From contig JAXJYC010000029.1 of assembly GCA_036307185.1 (NCBI GenBank), positions 62,001 to 126,000 of the forward strand: a stretch of 64,000 bases of DNA, in the 5' to 3' direction. The notes beneath the pieces are model-generated. The model had not been told where the DNA came from. It searched no databases and saw only the letters and a list, made by a program, of their open reading frames with translations. A program made the translations under genes and the position numbers. This document shows, piece by piece, positions 44,648 through 52,461 of this stretch (position 1 is the stretch's first letter; each line of letters starts with the position of its first letter). This stretch comes from SVEL01 sp017381055. GTDB lineage: Bacteria > Bacillota > Clostridia > Lachnospirales > Lachnospiraceae.

Positions 44648-44833
44648 ATGGCTAAATGTGCAATTTGTAGTAAAGGTGCTCACTTTGGTAATAGCGTGAG
44701 CCATTCTCATAGAAGATCAAACAAAATCTGGAGTGCTAATGTTAAGTCTGTAAAGGTAAATGTTAACGGAGCTTCAAAGAAGATGTACGTTTGTACTTCT
44801 TGCTTAAGATCAGGTTATGTTGAGAGAGTTTAA
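44648..44833 (+). CDS. rpmB: Ribosomal protein bL28
   Basis: A 61-residue 50S subunit protein. AKCAICSKGAHFGNSVSHSH covers the N-terminal half, and RRSNKIWSANVKSVKVNV and VCTSCLRSGYVERV the rest. The two CxxC pairs (Cys4/Cys7 and the CTSC pair) make it the zinc-binding C+ form, which is expected to be repressed and replaced by a C- paralogue when zinc is scarce; no such paralogue is in the window. A strong ribosome site (AAGGAGGTG) precedes it. It is monocistronic, opposite in direction to its neighbours. Confidence 0.97.
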   Translation: MAKCAICSKGAHFGNSVSHSHRRSNKIWSANVKSVKVNVNGASKKMYVCTSCLRSGYVERV

Positions 44834-44880
44834 TTATTAAATTCTTGATCTAAGTTGTATTTTAATAATTGCAATTATTA

Positions 44881-44904
44881 AAAAAGGAGTTTTTACTCCT
44901 TTTT
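44881..44904 (+). terminator. Terminator of rpmB
   Basis: 10-bp stem AAAAAGGAGT/ACTCCTTTTT with a 4-nt loop, continuing into a T run on the plus strand. Confidence 0.9.
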
Positions 44905-44938
44905 TTATTTTCAAAATTAATTTATATTAATACACTAT

Positions 44939-44971
44939 AAAAGAGAGGAAGTCTTCTACTTCCTCTCTTTT
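44939..44971 (-). terminator. Terminator of the metF-metH operon
   Basis: 14-bp stem AAAAGAGAGGAAGT/ACTTCCTCTCTTTT with a 5-nt loop, 25 bp after the metH stop codon. It has T runs on both strands, so it may also back up the rpmB terminator. Confidence 0.88.
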
Positions 44972-44995
44972 TATTAATAATTTTTTCTATTAAAA

Positions 44996-47470
44996 TTATT
45001 CTCCAAAAACCTGCTTTGCAACGTCAACACTTTCCTTTGCATCCTTTGCATAGAAATCTGCGCCAATCTTTTTTGCATAATCCGGTGTCAATACAGCACC
45101 ACCAACTACAACCTTGCAATCTACATTATTTTCTCTTAAAAGCTTTATAGTTTCTTCCATAGATACTAAAGTTGTTGTCATAAGTGCTGATAAGCCTACA
45201 AGCTTAGCCTTATGTTCAATAGCCGCATCTACAACCGCCTGATATTCAACGTCTTTACCTAGATCAATTACTGTATAGCCATAATTTTCAAGAAGTACCT
45301 TAACAATATTCTTTCCTATATCATGAATATCACCCTTAACAGTTGCTAAAACTATCTTTCCTTTACTAACAGTCTGCTCTCCGCTTGCTGATAATTTGTC
45401 TTTAATCACTTCAAAACAGCCTTGAGCAACACCAGCCGATAAAATCAACTGTGGCAAGAATATTTTTCCTTGTTCAAACATTGAACCTGTTTTATCTAAC
45501 GCTGGTATAAGCACCTGATTAATAAGAGTCATAGGATCATAACCTTCTGTGTTAAGAAGTGTTGTTGCTATAGACGCTCCTTCTGACTTTAATCCTTTCT
45601 CAATAGCCACCTTAAGTTTATCATGTAATTCATTTCCATCACTTGTAGCACCATTTACCGCTGCAACTTCCACTGTAGCCGTAGCACTACCAGTAACATT
45701 TACATTTGCCCCATTAGGTACAGCAACTGTCTTAACAGTCACATCTGAATAGTTTTCAATAAATTCCATTGAATTCTCATCAAAACCTGCAAGTAACTTA
45801 AATGCTCTAAACGCACCAGTCATAGCTGTTATATTAGGATTAATAATAGGCAAATCTAAGCCATTATTAAGAGCCATAGTTAAAAATGCCTGATTTACAA
45901 GTTCTCTATTTGGTAAACCAAATGAAATATTTGAAACACCTAATACAGTTTTAAGCCCTAACTCCATTTTAACACGATTTAAAGCTTTTAATGTCTCCAT
46001 TACACCTTCCTGTTCAGCTGAAGCTGTAAGTGTAAGACAATCAATAAATACGTTTTCCTTTGGAATTCCATAAGCTACTGCTCTATCCATAATCTTCTTA
46101 GCAATATCAAATCTGCCCTGAGCTGTCTTAGGGATTCCATTTTCATCTAATGTTAAACCAACAACACAAGCACCATACTTTTTAACTAACGGCAAAACAG
46201 CTTCTAAAGACTTCTCTTCACCATTTACAGAATTAACAATAGGTTTTCCTGCATATACTCTAAGGGCTGCCTCTAAAACCTCCGGTATAGTTGAGTCAAT
46301 CTGAAGTGGCACATCTACTATTCCCTGAATAGCTTTAACAGCATTTATCATCATAACTTTTTCATCTATTCCTGGTAAACCAACATTGACATCTAAGATA
46401 TCAGCACCTGCATCTATCTGTTCTGTTGCCTGATTCAAAATGTAATCTATATCATTATTAAGTAAAGCTTCCTTAAATTTTTTCTTTCCAGTCGGATTAA
46501 TTCTTTCGCCTATAATTCTTGGCTGATTAATCTCTACAACCTTCGTTGGCGAACAAACCGCACATACAGGAATATATTCTTCTCTATTATTCTTAATATC
46601 ATTAAATGAAATCTTACTTATAGAAAGACTAAGAGCTTTAATAAACTCTGGTGTAGTTCCACAACACCCACCAAAAATTGTTGCCCCAGCTTCTGCCATC
46701 ATTTCCATGTCTTTAGCAAATTCTTCTGGTGTAACATTATATGTATTAGTTAATGGGTCTGGTAAACCTGCATTTGCTTTAGCTATAATAGGACACTTAG
46801 TGTATCTTCTCATTTCTTTAACAACAGGAATAAGCTCCTTAGGACCTAAAGAACAATTTACACCCATTGCATCTACGCCCAAACCTTCTAATGTTAATGC
46901 CATAGACGCAACGCTACATCCTGTAAAGGTTCTCAAATTCTCTTCAAAAGTCATCGTAACCATTACTGGTAAATTACTATTTTCCTTAGCTGCTAATACA
47001 GCTGCTTTTACCTCTAGTAAATCTGTCTGTGTTTCAAAAATAACAAGATCTGCGTTACTTCCAGCTAAAATAGCTTCTTTATAATACTCATAAGCATCAT
47101 CAAATGATAAATTTCCAGTTGGTTCAAGCAACTGTCCAATAGGCCCTAAATCAAGAGCTACCAAAACCTTCTTACCAGACTTTTCGAAATATTTATCTGC
47201 TGCTATCTTTGCTATAGAAATACCACTTTCAATGATTTCTTTAACTGTATATCCAGAATTTCTTAATTTATAGCCATTTGCACCAAAAGTATTGGCATAT
47301 ACTATATCACTTCCAGCCTCCATATATGACATATGAATTTCTTCTATCATATCCTTAGCAGTAATGTTTAAAACCTCTGGTATTCCGCCAAGCTTTAATC
47401 CTCTCTTCTGAATCTCAGTACCCATAGCACCATCAAGAATAATATAATCTTTTTCTAATAATGACTTCAT
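44996..47470 (-). CDS. metH: Cobalamin-dependent methionine synthase MetH (without reactivation domain)
   Basis: MetH transfers the methyl group of methyl-tetrahydrofolate through cobalamin to homocysteine. Domains: homocysteine-binding (about 1-290; zinc ligands in GVNCSLGP and GGCCGTTPE), pterin-binding (about 310-570; RINPTGKKKFKEALLNND, LDVNVGLPGIDE), and B12 cap plus binding domains (about 600-824; GDIHDIGKNIVKVLL with the cobalt-binding His, VGLSALMTTT, VVVGGAVLTP). An alanine/valine/glycine-rich linker at about 572-600 joins them. At 824 residues it lacks the C-terminal S-adenosylmethionine reactivation domain, which is supplied by the next upstream gene. Confidence 0.96.
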   Translation of the reverse strand: MKSLLEKDYIILDGAMGTEIQKRGLKLGGIPEVLNITAKDMIEEIHMSYMEAGSDIVYANTFGANGYKLRNSGYTVKEIIESGISIAKIAADKYFEKSGKKVLVALDLGPIGQLLEPTGNLSFDDAYEYYKEAILAGSNADLVIFETQTDLLEVKAAVLAAKENSNLPVMVTMTFEENLRTFTGCSVASMALTLEGLGVDAMGVNCSLGPKELIPVVKEMRRYTKCPIIAKANAGLPDPLTNTYNVTPEEFAKDMEMMAEAGATIFGGCCGTTPEFIKALSLSISKISFNDIKNNREEYIPVCAVCSPTKVVEINQPRIIGERINPTGKKKFKEALLNNDIDYILNQATEQIDAGADILDVNVGLPGIDEKVMMINAVKAIQGIVDVPLQIDSTIPEVLEAALRVYAGKPIVNSVNGEEKSLEAVLPLVKKYGACVVGLTLDENGIPKTAQGRFDIAKKIMDRAVAYGIPKENVFIDCLTLTASAEQEGVMETLKALNRVKMELGLKTVLGVSNISFGLPNRELVNQAFLTMALNNGLDLPIINPNITAMTGAFRAFKLLAGFDENSMEFIENYSDVTVKTVAVPNGANVNVTGSATATVEVAAVNGATSDGNELHDKLKVAIEKGLKSEGASIATTLLNTEGYDPMTLINQVLIPALDKTGSMFEQGKIFLPQLILSAGVAQGCFEVIKDKLSASGEQTVSKGKIVLATVKGDIHDIGKNIVKVLLENYGYTVIDLGKDVEYQAVVDAAIEHKAKLVGLSALMTTTLVSMEETIKLLRENNVDCKVVVGGAVLTPDYAKKIGADFYAKDAKESVDVAKQVFGE

Positions 47471-47494
47471 CTTCGTTTTCCTCTCGCAACAATT

Positions 47495-48169
47495 CTAATA
47501 TGCACAATTAAGTCCTTGTCTTCTATATTTACAGGTATCCTTCATATTACAAGTTGTACATCCTTTTTGACCTTTTTCCATAGGCTTGTCACTTATACCT
47601 ATAACACAAACCACTGACTTAAGTGGCGTTAATATATTTGCCTCCGTAGCACATAACCCAATAGTTTTAGTAGCTTGCAATACCCATAAAATATCCTTTT
47701 CTAATTCTAATGGTAAATCACCATACCCTACACCAAATCTATAGGTAAAATACTTATCAGGCAAATACTGCTTTATATCCTCTTCTGCCATATTACAAAC
47801 CTGCTCTATAGCAACAGATGCCATTGCATCCATAACAACAGCCTTAGCCATATTGTTAATTTGATACTTTCTAATAAGCTTATCTGCTTCGGATGATAAT
47901 GTAACTGCAAGCATAGCTAACTTATTGCATCCATCTAAATGCTTTTTTATAGAATTTCCTGTCAGTACAATATCCGTACCTAAAACTCTTACTCCAGAAT
48001 CATCAAACTCTATTTCAAATAGCTTCCAAACAAATCCTGGTTTCACCAGCTCTATCAGCTCTGTCTCGCATTCATCAATAATACCCCGGACATTATCGTC
48101 CGGAGTACCAACATACCTATAAAGCTCGTCCCTATTCACTTTATCAAGACGTATATTTGTCTTTTTCAT
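47495..48169 (-). CDS. Stand-alone methionine synthase reactivation-domain protein
   Basis: Corresponds to the S-adenosylmethionine-binding activation domain fused to MetH in other bacteria, which re-methylates oxidised cob(II)alamin. The 224-residue protein has RYVGTPDDNVRGIIDECETEL near 17-37, LDGCNKLAMLAVTLSSEADKLI near 78-99, and YRFGVGYGDLPLELEKDI near 142-159 (the RxxxGYGD motif). It ends with a cysteine set GCTTCNMKDTCKYR, probably metal-binding. I start at the ATG at 48169 with TTGGAGCG in front; a TTG further up is less likely. It sits between metF and metH. Confidence 0.88.
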   Translation of the reverse strand: MKKTNIRLDKVNRDELYRYVGTPDDNVRGIIDECETELIELVKPGFVWKLFEIEFDDSGVRVLGTDIVLTGNSIKKHLDGCNKLAMLAVTLSSEADKLIRKYQINNMAKAVVMDAMASVAIEQVCNMAEEDIKQYLPDKYFTYRFGVGYGDLPLELEKDILWVLQATKTIGLCATEANILTPLKSVVCVIGISDKPMEKGQKGCTTCNMKDTCKYRRQGLNCAY

Positions 48170-48186
48170 AGAACGCTCCAACTATT

Positions 48187-49056
48187 TTATAATAAATTAC
48201 TTATAGCCTCTGAAATTCTTCTAGCTACATATGGATTATTCATAGTATATAAATGAATTCCATCAACGCCATTTGAAATAAGATCTACAATCTGATCAAT
48301 TGCATAAGCTATACCTGCATCTCTCAATGCATCAGGATTATTTTCAAATCTCTGCATAGTCTTTACAAACTTTTGTGGCAAAGATGCTCCACACATTGTA
48401 ACCATTCTTTCAATCTGGCTCTTGCTTGTTACAGGCATAATACCTGCTTCAATTGGAACATTTACACCTGCGATTCTAGCCTTTTCAACAAATGAATAGA
48501 ACGCATTATTATCAAAGAATAACTGACTCATTAAATGAGATACGCCTGCGTCAACCTTTTTCTTAAGATTCAAAATATCTTCAACCATATTATTAGCATC
48601 ATTATGAACCTCAGGATAACAAGCTCCAGAAATATGAAAATCACCATGTTCCTTTATAAAACTAACTAAATCTGATGCATACTTAAAATCATTACATCTT
48701 GGCACATCAGGATTTATATCACCTCTAAGAGCTAATATATTTTCTATTCCATTAGCTTTTAATGAATTAAGCTCAGCCTCTACCTGTTCCTTTGTAGAAT
48801 TTACACATGTAAGATGCGCTACTGGTGTAATACCATATTTATTTTTTATTATTGATGCAATCTCACATGTTTTTGAATGTCCAGCAGATGTCTGTGTTCC
48901 GCCAGCACCATAAGTAACACTTATAAATGCAGGTTTTAAATCGCTTAACCCCTCTAATGTTGAATAAATTGTATCAATACTACTTGTCTTCTTTGGTGGG
49001 AATATTTCAAAAGAAAATACTGTCTTTCCCTGCTCAAATAATGATGATATTTTCAC
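48187..49056 (-). CDS. metF: Methylenetetrahydrofolate reductase MetF
   Basis: MetF reduces methylene-THF to methyl-THF, the methyl donor of MetH. The 289-residue protein has SFEIFPPKKTSSIDTIYSTL near 16-35, FISVTYGAGGTQTSAGH near 47-63, NILALRGDINPDVPRC near 107-122, and MSQLFFDNNAFYSFVE near 175-190. Start is a GTG at 49056, 8 nt behind GGAGG (which lies inside the small upstream frame). In clostridia and acetogens MetF often lacks an NADH partner domain; here it is a single domain. Confidence 0.95.
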   Translation of the reverse strand: MKISSLFEQGKTVFSFEIFPPKKTSSIDTIYSTLEGLSDLKPAFISVTYGAGGTQTSAGHSKTCEIASIIKNKYGITPVAHLTCVNSTKEQVEAELNSLKANGIENILALRGDINPDVPRCNDFKYASDLVSFIKEHGDFHISGACYPEVHNDANNMVEDILNLKKKVDAGVSHLMSQLFFDNNAFYSFVEKARIAGVNVPIEAGIMPVTSKSQIERMVTMCGASLPQKFVKTMQRFENNPDALRDAGIAYAIDQIVDLISNGVDGIHLYTMNNPYVARRISEAISNLL

Positions 49057-49057
49057 T

Positions 49058-49207
49058 TTAACTTCCTCCACAAAACAGGTTGTATCCGCTGATTAGCATA
49101 ATAATAATCAATACTATTATCCAAAAGCTAGATTGAATATATAAACCTATAGCAATTCCAACTGCTAACCAAAATAAAATAAAACCACATAATTTTTTAA
49201 TACACAT
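49058..49207 (-). CDS. 49-residue membrane protein coupled to metF
   Basis: A short frame of 49 residues begins ATG at 49207 and ends TAA one base before the metF GTG. Almost the whole length is hydrophobic: CGFILFWLAVGIAIGLYI (about 6-23) and WIIVLIIIMLISGYNLF (about 28-44), two helices, with cysteines at 2, 6 and 46. The metF ribosome site GGAGG encodes its last glycine codons, so translation of metF would follow termination here. The upstream site is weak (AGTGGTAAG). It resembles small two-helix clostridial proteins of unknown role. Confidence 0.6.
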   Translation of the reverse strand: MCIKKLCGFILFWLAVGIAIGLYIQSSFWIIVLIIIMLISGYNLFCGGS

Positions 49208-49295
49208 AATCTTACCACTCAGCTGTTTAGTATATTATATGCAGCAATCATGTTTATATTTCATATATACAACTGTTTACTTTCTTCTGTCTAAA

Positions 49296-49700
49296 TTAAT
49301 TTTCGTTATTTTCTGTTGCAGCAGCGATAATTTCTTCATCAGTAAGTTTTTCGCCACCATCCTTCTTTATCATATTTGCAAATCTAGCAATAATATCTGG
49401 TGCCATATCCACAAGCTTAGATACTGTATCCTGATTCTTGATATTGATAATACGACTAACACCATTGTTAATAACTAATACTGCACTTGGTGACATCTTT
49501 CCACCCATACCACCAGAAGCGCTGTTCTTGCTGCCATCTGCCTTAGCTCCAGCTCCCATACCAAATGATACATCTACTAATGGTAAAATAATAGTATCTC
49601 CGATATGAACTGCCTCACCAACAACTGTCTTTGTTGTCATAAAATTTGTCATTCCATCAAATAACGAACCTACTGTCTTGTCAAAATTATTCTCTTGCAT
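49296..49700 (-). CDS. ytfJ: YtfJ/GerW-family sporulation protein
   Basis: A 134-residue protein of the GerW (YtfJ) family, linked to spore germination in Bacillus. Features are VGEAVHIGDTIILPLVDVSFG near 28-48, a flexible glycine/serine-rich loop (AGAKADGSKNSASGGMGGK) near 50-68, and the PSAVLVINNGVSRIINI segment. It directly follows a DUF2953 gene, the same order as ytfI-ytfJ in Bacillus, which supports the assignment. Cytoplasmic, no signal peptide. Confidence 0.9.
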   Translation of the reverse strand: MQENNFDKTVGSLFDGMTNFMTTKTVVGEAVHIGDTIILPLVDVSFGMGAGAKADGSKNSASGGMGGKMSPSAVLVINNGVSRIINIKNQDTVSKLVDMAPDIIARFANMIKKDGGEKLTDEEIIAAATENNEN

Positions 49701-49708
49701 AGCTCCTC

Positions 49709-50653
49709 CTATAAATCCTTTACTGATTCTTTTGAAAAATTAATAAACTCTTTAATCCATTTATTTCTATATAATTTCAATGCTACTATAAGCAATGAAC
49801 ACATTCGTATTCTTCCCTTAAACTTATATTTTCCATATAATACTGGTTTGTTAAAATCTGGTTCTAACTCAAGCTTATCACCATATATTCCATAGAAAAT
49901 ACTTGTAGCACCAAGAACTTTTCCTGTTGTCGCCGGGTCTTCAAAACCAAAACCTACTGTAGCTCTTAACTTTCTTGGTAAAATATGTTTAAGTAGCTTT
50001 AAAATTATTTTTTTAATCTCTTTAATAGCATTTCTTGAAGTATCCTTCTTAAGATATTCTATAAAAGAGTTTTTTACATTATTTAGGTTCTTAACCTTTT
50101 CGCAAATACTTCCAAGCTTACATATAAAAGCTTTAATCCTTTGAATTAGCTTAGGCTTTGTTTTCTTTTCCTTTGCATTTTCATTTTGGTTTATTTGCTC
50201 TTTCTTAACATTTCCCTCTGCATTTTTGTTTGCATAATCTTCTTGTTTTATAGTATTAATATTTTCTGTCTTTTCTACTATAGTTTTAGGACTATCTGTG
50301 GTTATAATTTCACCCTGACTAGTCTTTCTATTAGTCCGCTTTCTCGCTTTCTTTTTTTGGGTTTTCTTCTTTCTATTTAGAAAATCAATTCCCAAAATTT
50401 TTAATGACAATACATTTTTATTTTGGACTCGATTAAACTTTATAGAAATAATATGCAAACACCATGTTATCTTTGCATATACCTCATGTTCGAAACCATC
50501 TTCAGTTTTCTCAAACTGACCATTAGACTTATATCTAACAGGTACAAACAAAACAACTAATAACAATAATATAAAAAGACCAAGAATACTTAAAACGAAA
50601 ATGCCAATCACTTTTAATACTATTAATAATATATCAAGTATAACGCCTAGCAT
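49709..50653 (-). CDS. ytfI: DUF2953 membrane protein (YtfI-like)
   Basis: A 314-residue protein with one N-terminal helix (about 8-36). It then shows PVRYKSNGQFEKTEDGFEHE, the DUF2953 start. A lysine- and asparagine-rich, low-complexity stretch lies at about 90-160 (KKTQKKKARKRTNRK). The C-terminal half has FGFEDPATTGKVLGATSIFYGI near 232-253 and FKGRIRMCSLL, also typical. The family occurs with ytfJ in spore formers and is of unknown function. The central insert looks disordered and basic. Confidence 0.85.
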   Translation of the reverse strand: MLGVILDILLIVLKVIGIFVLSILGLFILLLLVVLFVPVRYKSNGQFEKTEDGFEHEVYAKITWCLHIISIKFNRVQNKNVLSLKILGIDFLNRKKKTQKKKARKRTNRKTSQGEIITTDSPKTIVEKTENINTIKQEDYANKNAEGNVKKEQINQNENAKEKKTKPKLIQRIKAFICKLGSICEKVKNLNNVKNSFIEYLKKDTSRNAIKEIKKIILKLLKHILPRKLRATVGFGFEDPATTGKVLGATSIFYGIYGDKLELEPDFNKPVLYGKYKFKGRIRMCSLLIVALKLYRNKWIKEFINFSKESVKDL

Positions 50654-50671
50654 TTCTCACCCTTAACCTTC

Positions 50672-50989
50672 CTACATATTAAAATATTCCTTAAAGGAAG
50701 CTTTTCCAGTTTCCTTTAAGCAATCCTCTGTCATCCTAACTAGTAGTTCCCTTGAGCTAGCCAAATCACTTGCAATACCTACAACGGTCATCTCATTATC
50801 CTTAAATATATCCTGTAAAAGTACATAGGATGGATAAATTTCTAACTGATCTGTATCACTTTCTGATAAAACAATTACATACACACCCAAGGTTAGCTTA
50901 TTATGTTTCAATTTTCTTATTATTTTTCTCTTATTCTCCGATATTTCATCATCTAAATAGAGCTTTTTATGAAACAACATTAAAACCAT
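50672..50989 (-). CDS. Uncharacterised 105-residue protein
   Basis: I do not recognise this gene. The 105-residue protein has a basic N-terminal part (KKLYLDDEISENKRKIIRKL), then an alternating hydrophobic segment LGVYVIVLSESDTDQLEIYP and a C-terminal helix (ELLVRMTEDCLKETGK); no membrane helix is seen. Two start codons three codons apart (50989 and 50980) are possible; a GGAGGAAG is in front. Its 5' end overlaps the 3' end of the 458-residue gene by 23 bp, so the pair is likely translationally coupled. It stands between that gene and ytfI. Confidence 0.65.
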   Translation of the reverse strand: MVLMLFHKKLYLDDEISENKRKIIRKLKHNKLTLGVYVIVLSESDTDQLEIYPSYVLLQDIFKDNEMTVVGIASDLASSRELLVRMTEDCLKETGKASFKEYFNM

Positions 50990-52343
50990 CTTCCTCCATC
51001 ATTGTAGAAAAGATTTCTTCACAAGCCATCTTTTCAGCTACATCTGAACATCCACTTATACTTGAATATACGTAGCTCTTAATTTCATTAGCATTATTGA
51101 AAAATACTGGTAATGCAGATATAACATGTGCCATTACTGCTCTGTTAACAAGCTTTCCGTGGTTCTTAAAGAACTCTTTAAGCATTTTCTCTAACTCATT
51201 ATACTTCTCATTAACATAAGAAACACCAGCTATTTCTCTATTAATCACTCTGTCAAACTCTACAAAGTGACTTCCTGACTCCAATATACTAATCTTATCT
51301 AGTGACTTATACATCGGCATAAGCATAAGACTTTCTACTAAATCCGACTTGTTATCTAATATATCGCTTATTGCGTACTCAGCTTTAGAATACATAGCGT
51401 AATATTTTTCCTGCTTACCTTCAAGCGCTACCAACGCATCTTCAACATTATCATCCTCAGATGCCTCAATAATTCTTACAAGAATATCTTTTTCTTCACA
51501 TTTTGTATCCGCATATGGTGCAGAAAGAAGCATAACATATGTCTCTCCAACAAGCTCAACAAAAAGTACATATTCATCAACAATACGCTGAACGAACTCT
51601 ACTGCGTAAGTAAGCTTATCTCTAAGGTTGTCATATTCTTCCTTTGTAATGCTAGTAAAATCAGTTTTTTCAAACTCATCTATAATAGCATTTACATCAT
51701 CTGAAATATTCTTTGTATGCTCATCTGTATAAACCATCGACGATGATGAGAGCATATATACATAATCGTCTACACTTGATTTCTCACTGTCCTTATATAC
51801 ATCCATACCCGCTTTTAATAGCTCAAAGAATTTAACCTTTGTCATACGGATTGGAAGCTGTCTAACACACTCTGTTATTCTATAGTTAACAAGTGTCTTA
51901 TCATTTCCAGATAACATATACTCCATAAGAAGATTTGTAAACTCCTCATCATCCTTTAAGTTTATGCTATCCTCCGAGGCAAATCGGTATTCTACTCTAT
52001 TCATTACATACTCATATATATTGAGTATATCTACTAAAGAAGTAAGTCCCTTCATAATCTTAATAACAGAATTTCTAATGTTATCAATCTTAACAACAGC
52101 CTCTTCAAGCTCTTCGCCTACCAATGTTCCTACAATACCATTTTTAACTATTTCTCTATAATCTGCTATAAGGGTATTTATCTCTCCCTTTCTTAAGTCT
52201 AGCATTTCATTATATGTATAATGATTAATAGCAAGACGAACCGCTGCATATTTATAATATACATCCATCATCTCTTGGCCAAACTTAGGAAGATTCACTT
52301 CAAGATTTTTCCCTTTAGATATATTATTTACTAAATCTCTCAT
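50967..52343 (-). CDS. Uncharacterised 458-residue helical protein
   Basis: I do not recognise this gene. The sequence is acidic and appears all-helical, without membrane segments, signal peptide or a known catalytic motif. The N-terminal 100 residues contain YYKYAAVRLAINHYTYNEML. The middle (about 120-330) holds several helices with acidic surfaces (DDNVEDALVALEGKQEKYY), and the end has DVAEKMACEEIFSTMMEEDG. It might be a scaffold or helical repeat protein. It starts a possible three- or four-gene operon with the 105-residue gene and ytfIJ, from a promoter at about 52410. Confidence 0.65.
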   Translation of the reverse strand: MRDLVNNISKGKNLEVNLPKFGQEMMDVYYKYAAVRLAINHYTYNEMLDLRKGEINTLIADYREIVKNGIVGTLVGEELEEAVVKIDNIRNSVIKIMKGLTSLVDILNIYEYVMNRVEYRFASEDSINLKDDEEFTNLLMEYMLSGNDKTLVNYRITECVRQLPIRMTKVKFFELLKAGMDVYKDSEKSSVDDYVYMLSSSSMVYTDEHTKNISDDVNAIIDEFEKTDFTSITKEEYDNLRDKLTYAVEFVQRIVDEYVLFVELVGETYVMLLSAPYADTKCEEKDILVRIIEASEDDNVEDALVALEGKQEKYYAMYSKAEYAISDILDNKSDLVESLMLMPMYKSLDKISILESGSHFVEFDRVINREIAGVSYVNEKYNELEKMLKEFFKNHGKLVNRAVMAHVISALPVFFNNANEIKSYVYSSISGCSDVAEKMACEEIFSTMMEEDGFNVVS

Positions 52344-52407
52344 TTGAATATTCTCTTTCTATAAAATTCTCTTTTTAATTACTGTACCTTATTAAAGTAC
52401 ATATTGA

Positions 52408-52436
52408 ATTATATATGTTAACAAAGTAAAAGTAAA
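52408..52436 (-). promoter_or_regulatory. Putative promoter of the 458-residue gene
   Basis: Minus strand TTTACT (52436-52431), 17-bp spacer, TATAAT (52413-52408). The -35 is only a moderate match. The leader is about 60 nt. Confidence 0.5.
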
Positions 52437-52461
52437 CATTTATTTACCTTTTTTTGCTTTT

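Noticed and set aside
46707..47084. A 125-residue plus-strand frame opposite metH.
   Set aside because: Antisense shadow of a highly conserved gene; no promoter or family resemblance.
49208..49295. A SAM or cobalamin riboswitch ahead of metF-metH.
   Set aside because: The 88-bp spacer is too short and AT-rich for either riboswitch; no conserved box (such as a B12 box) was seen.
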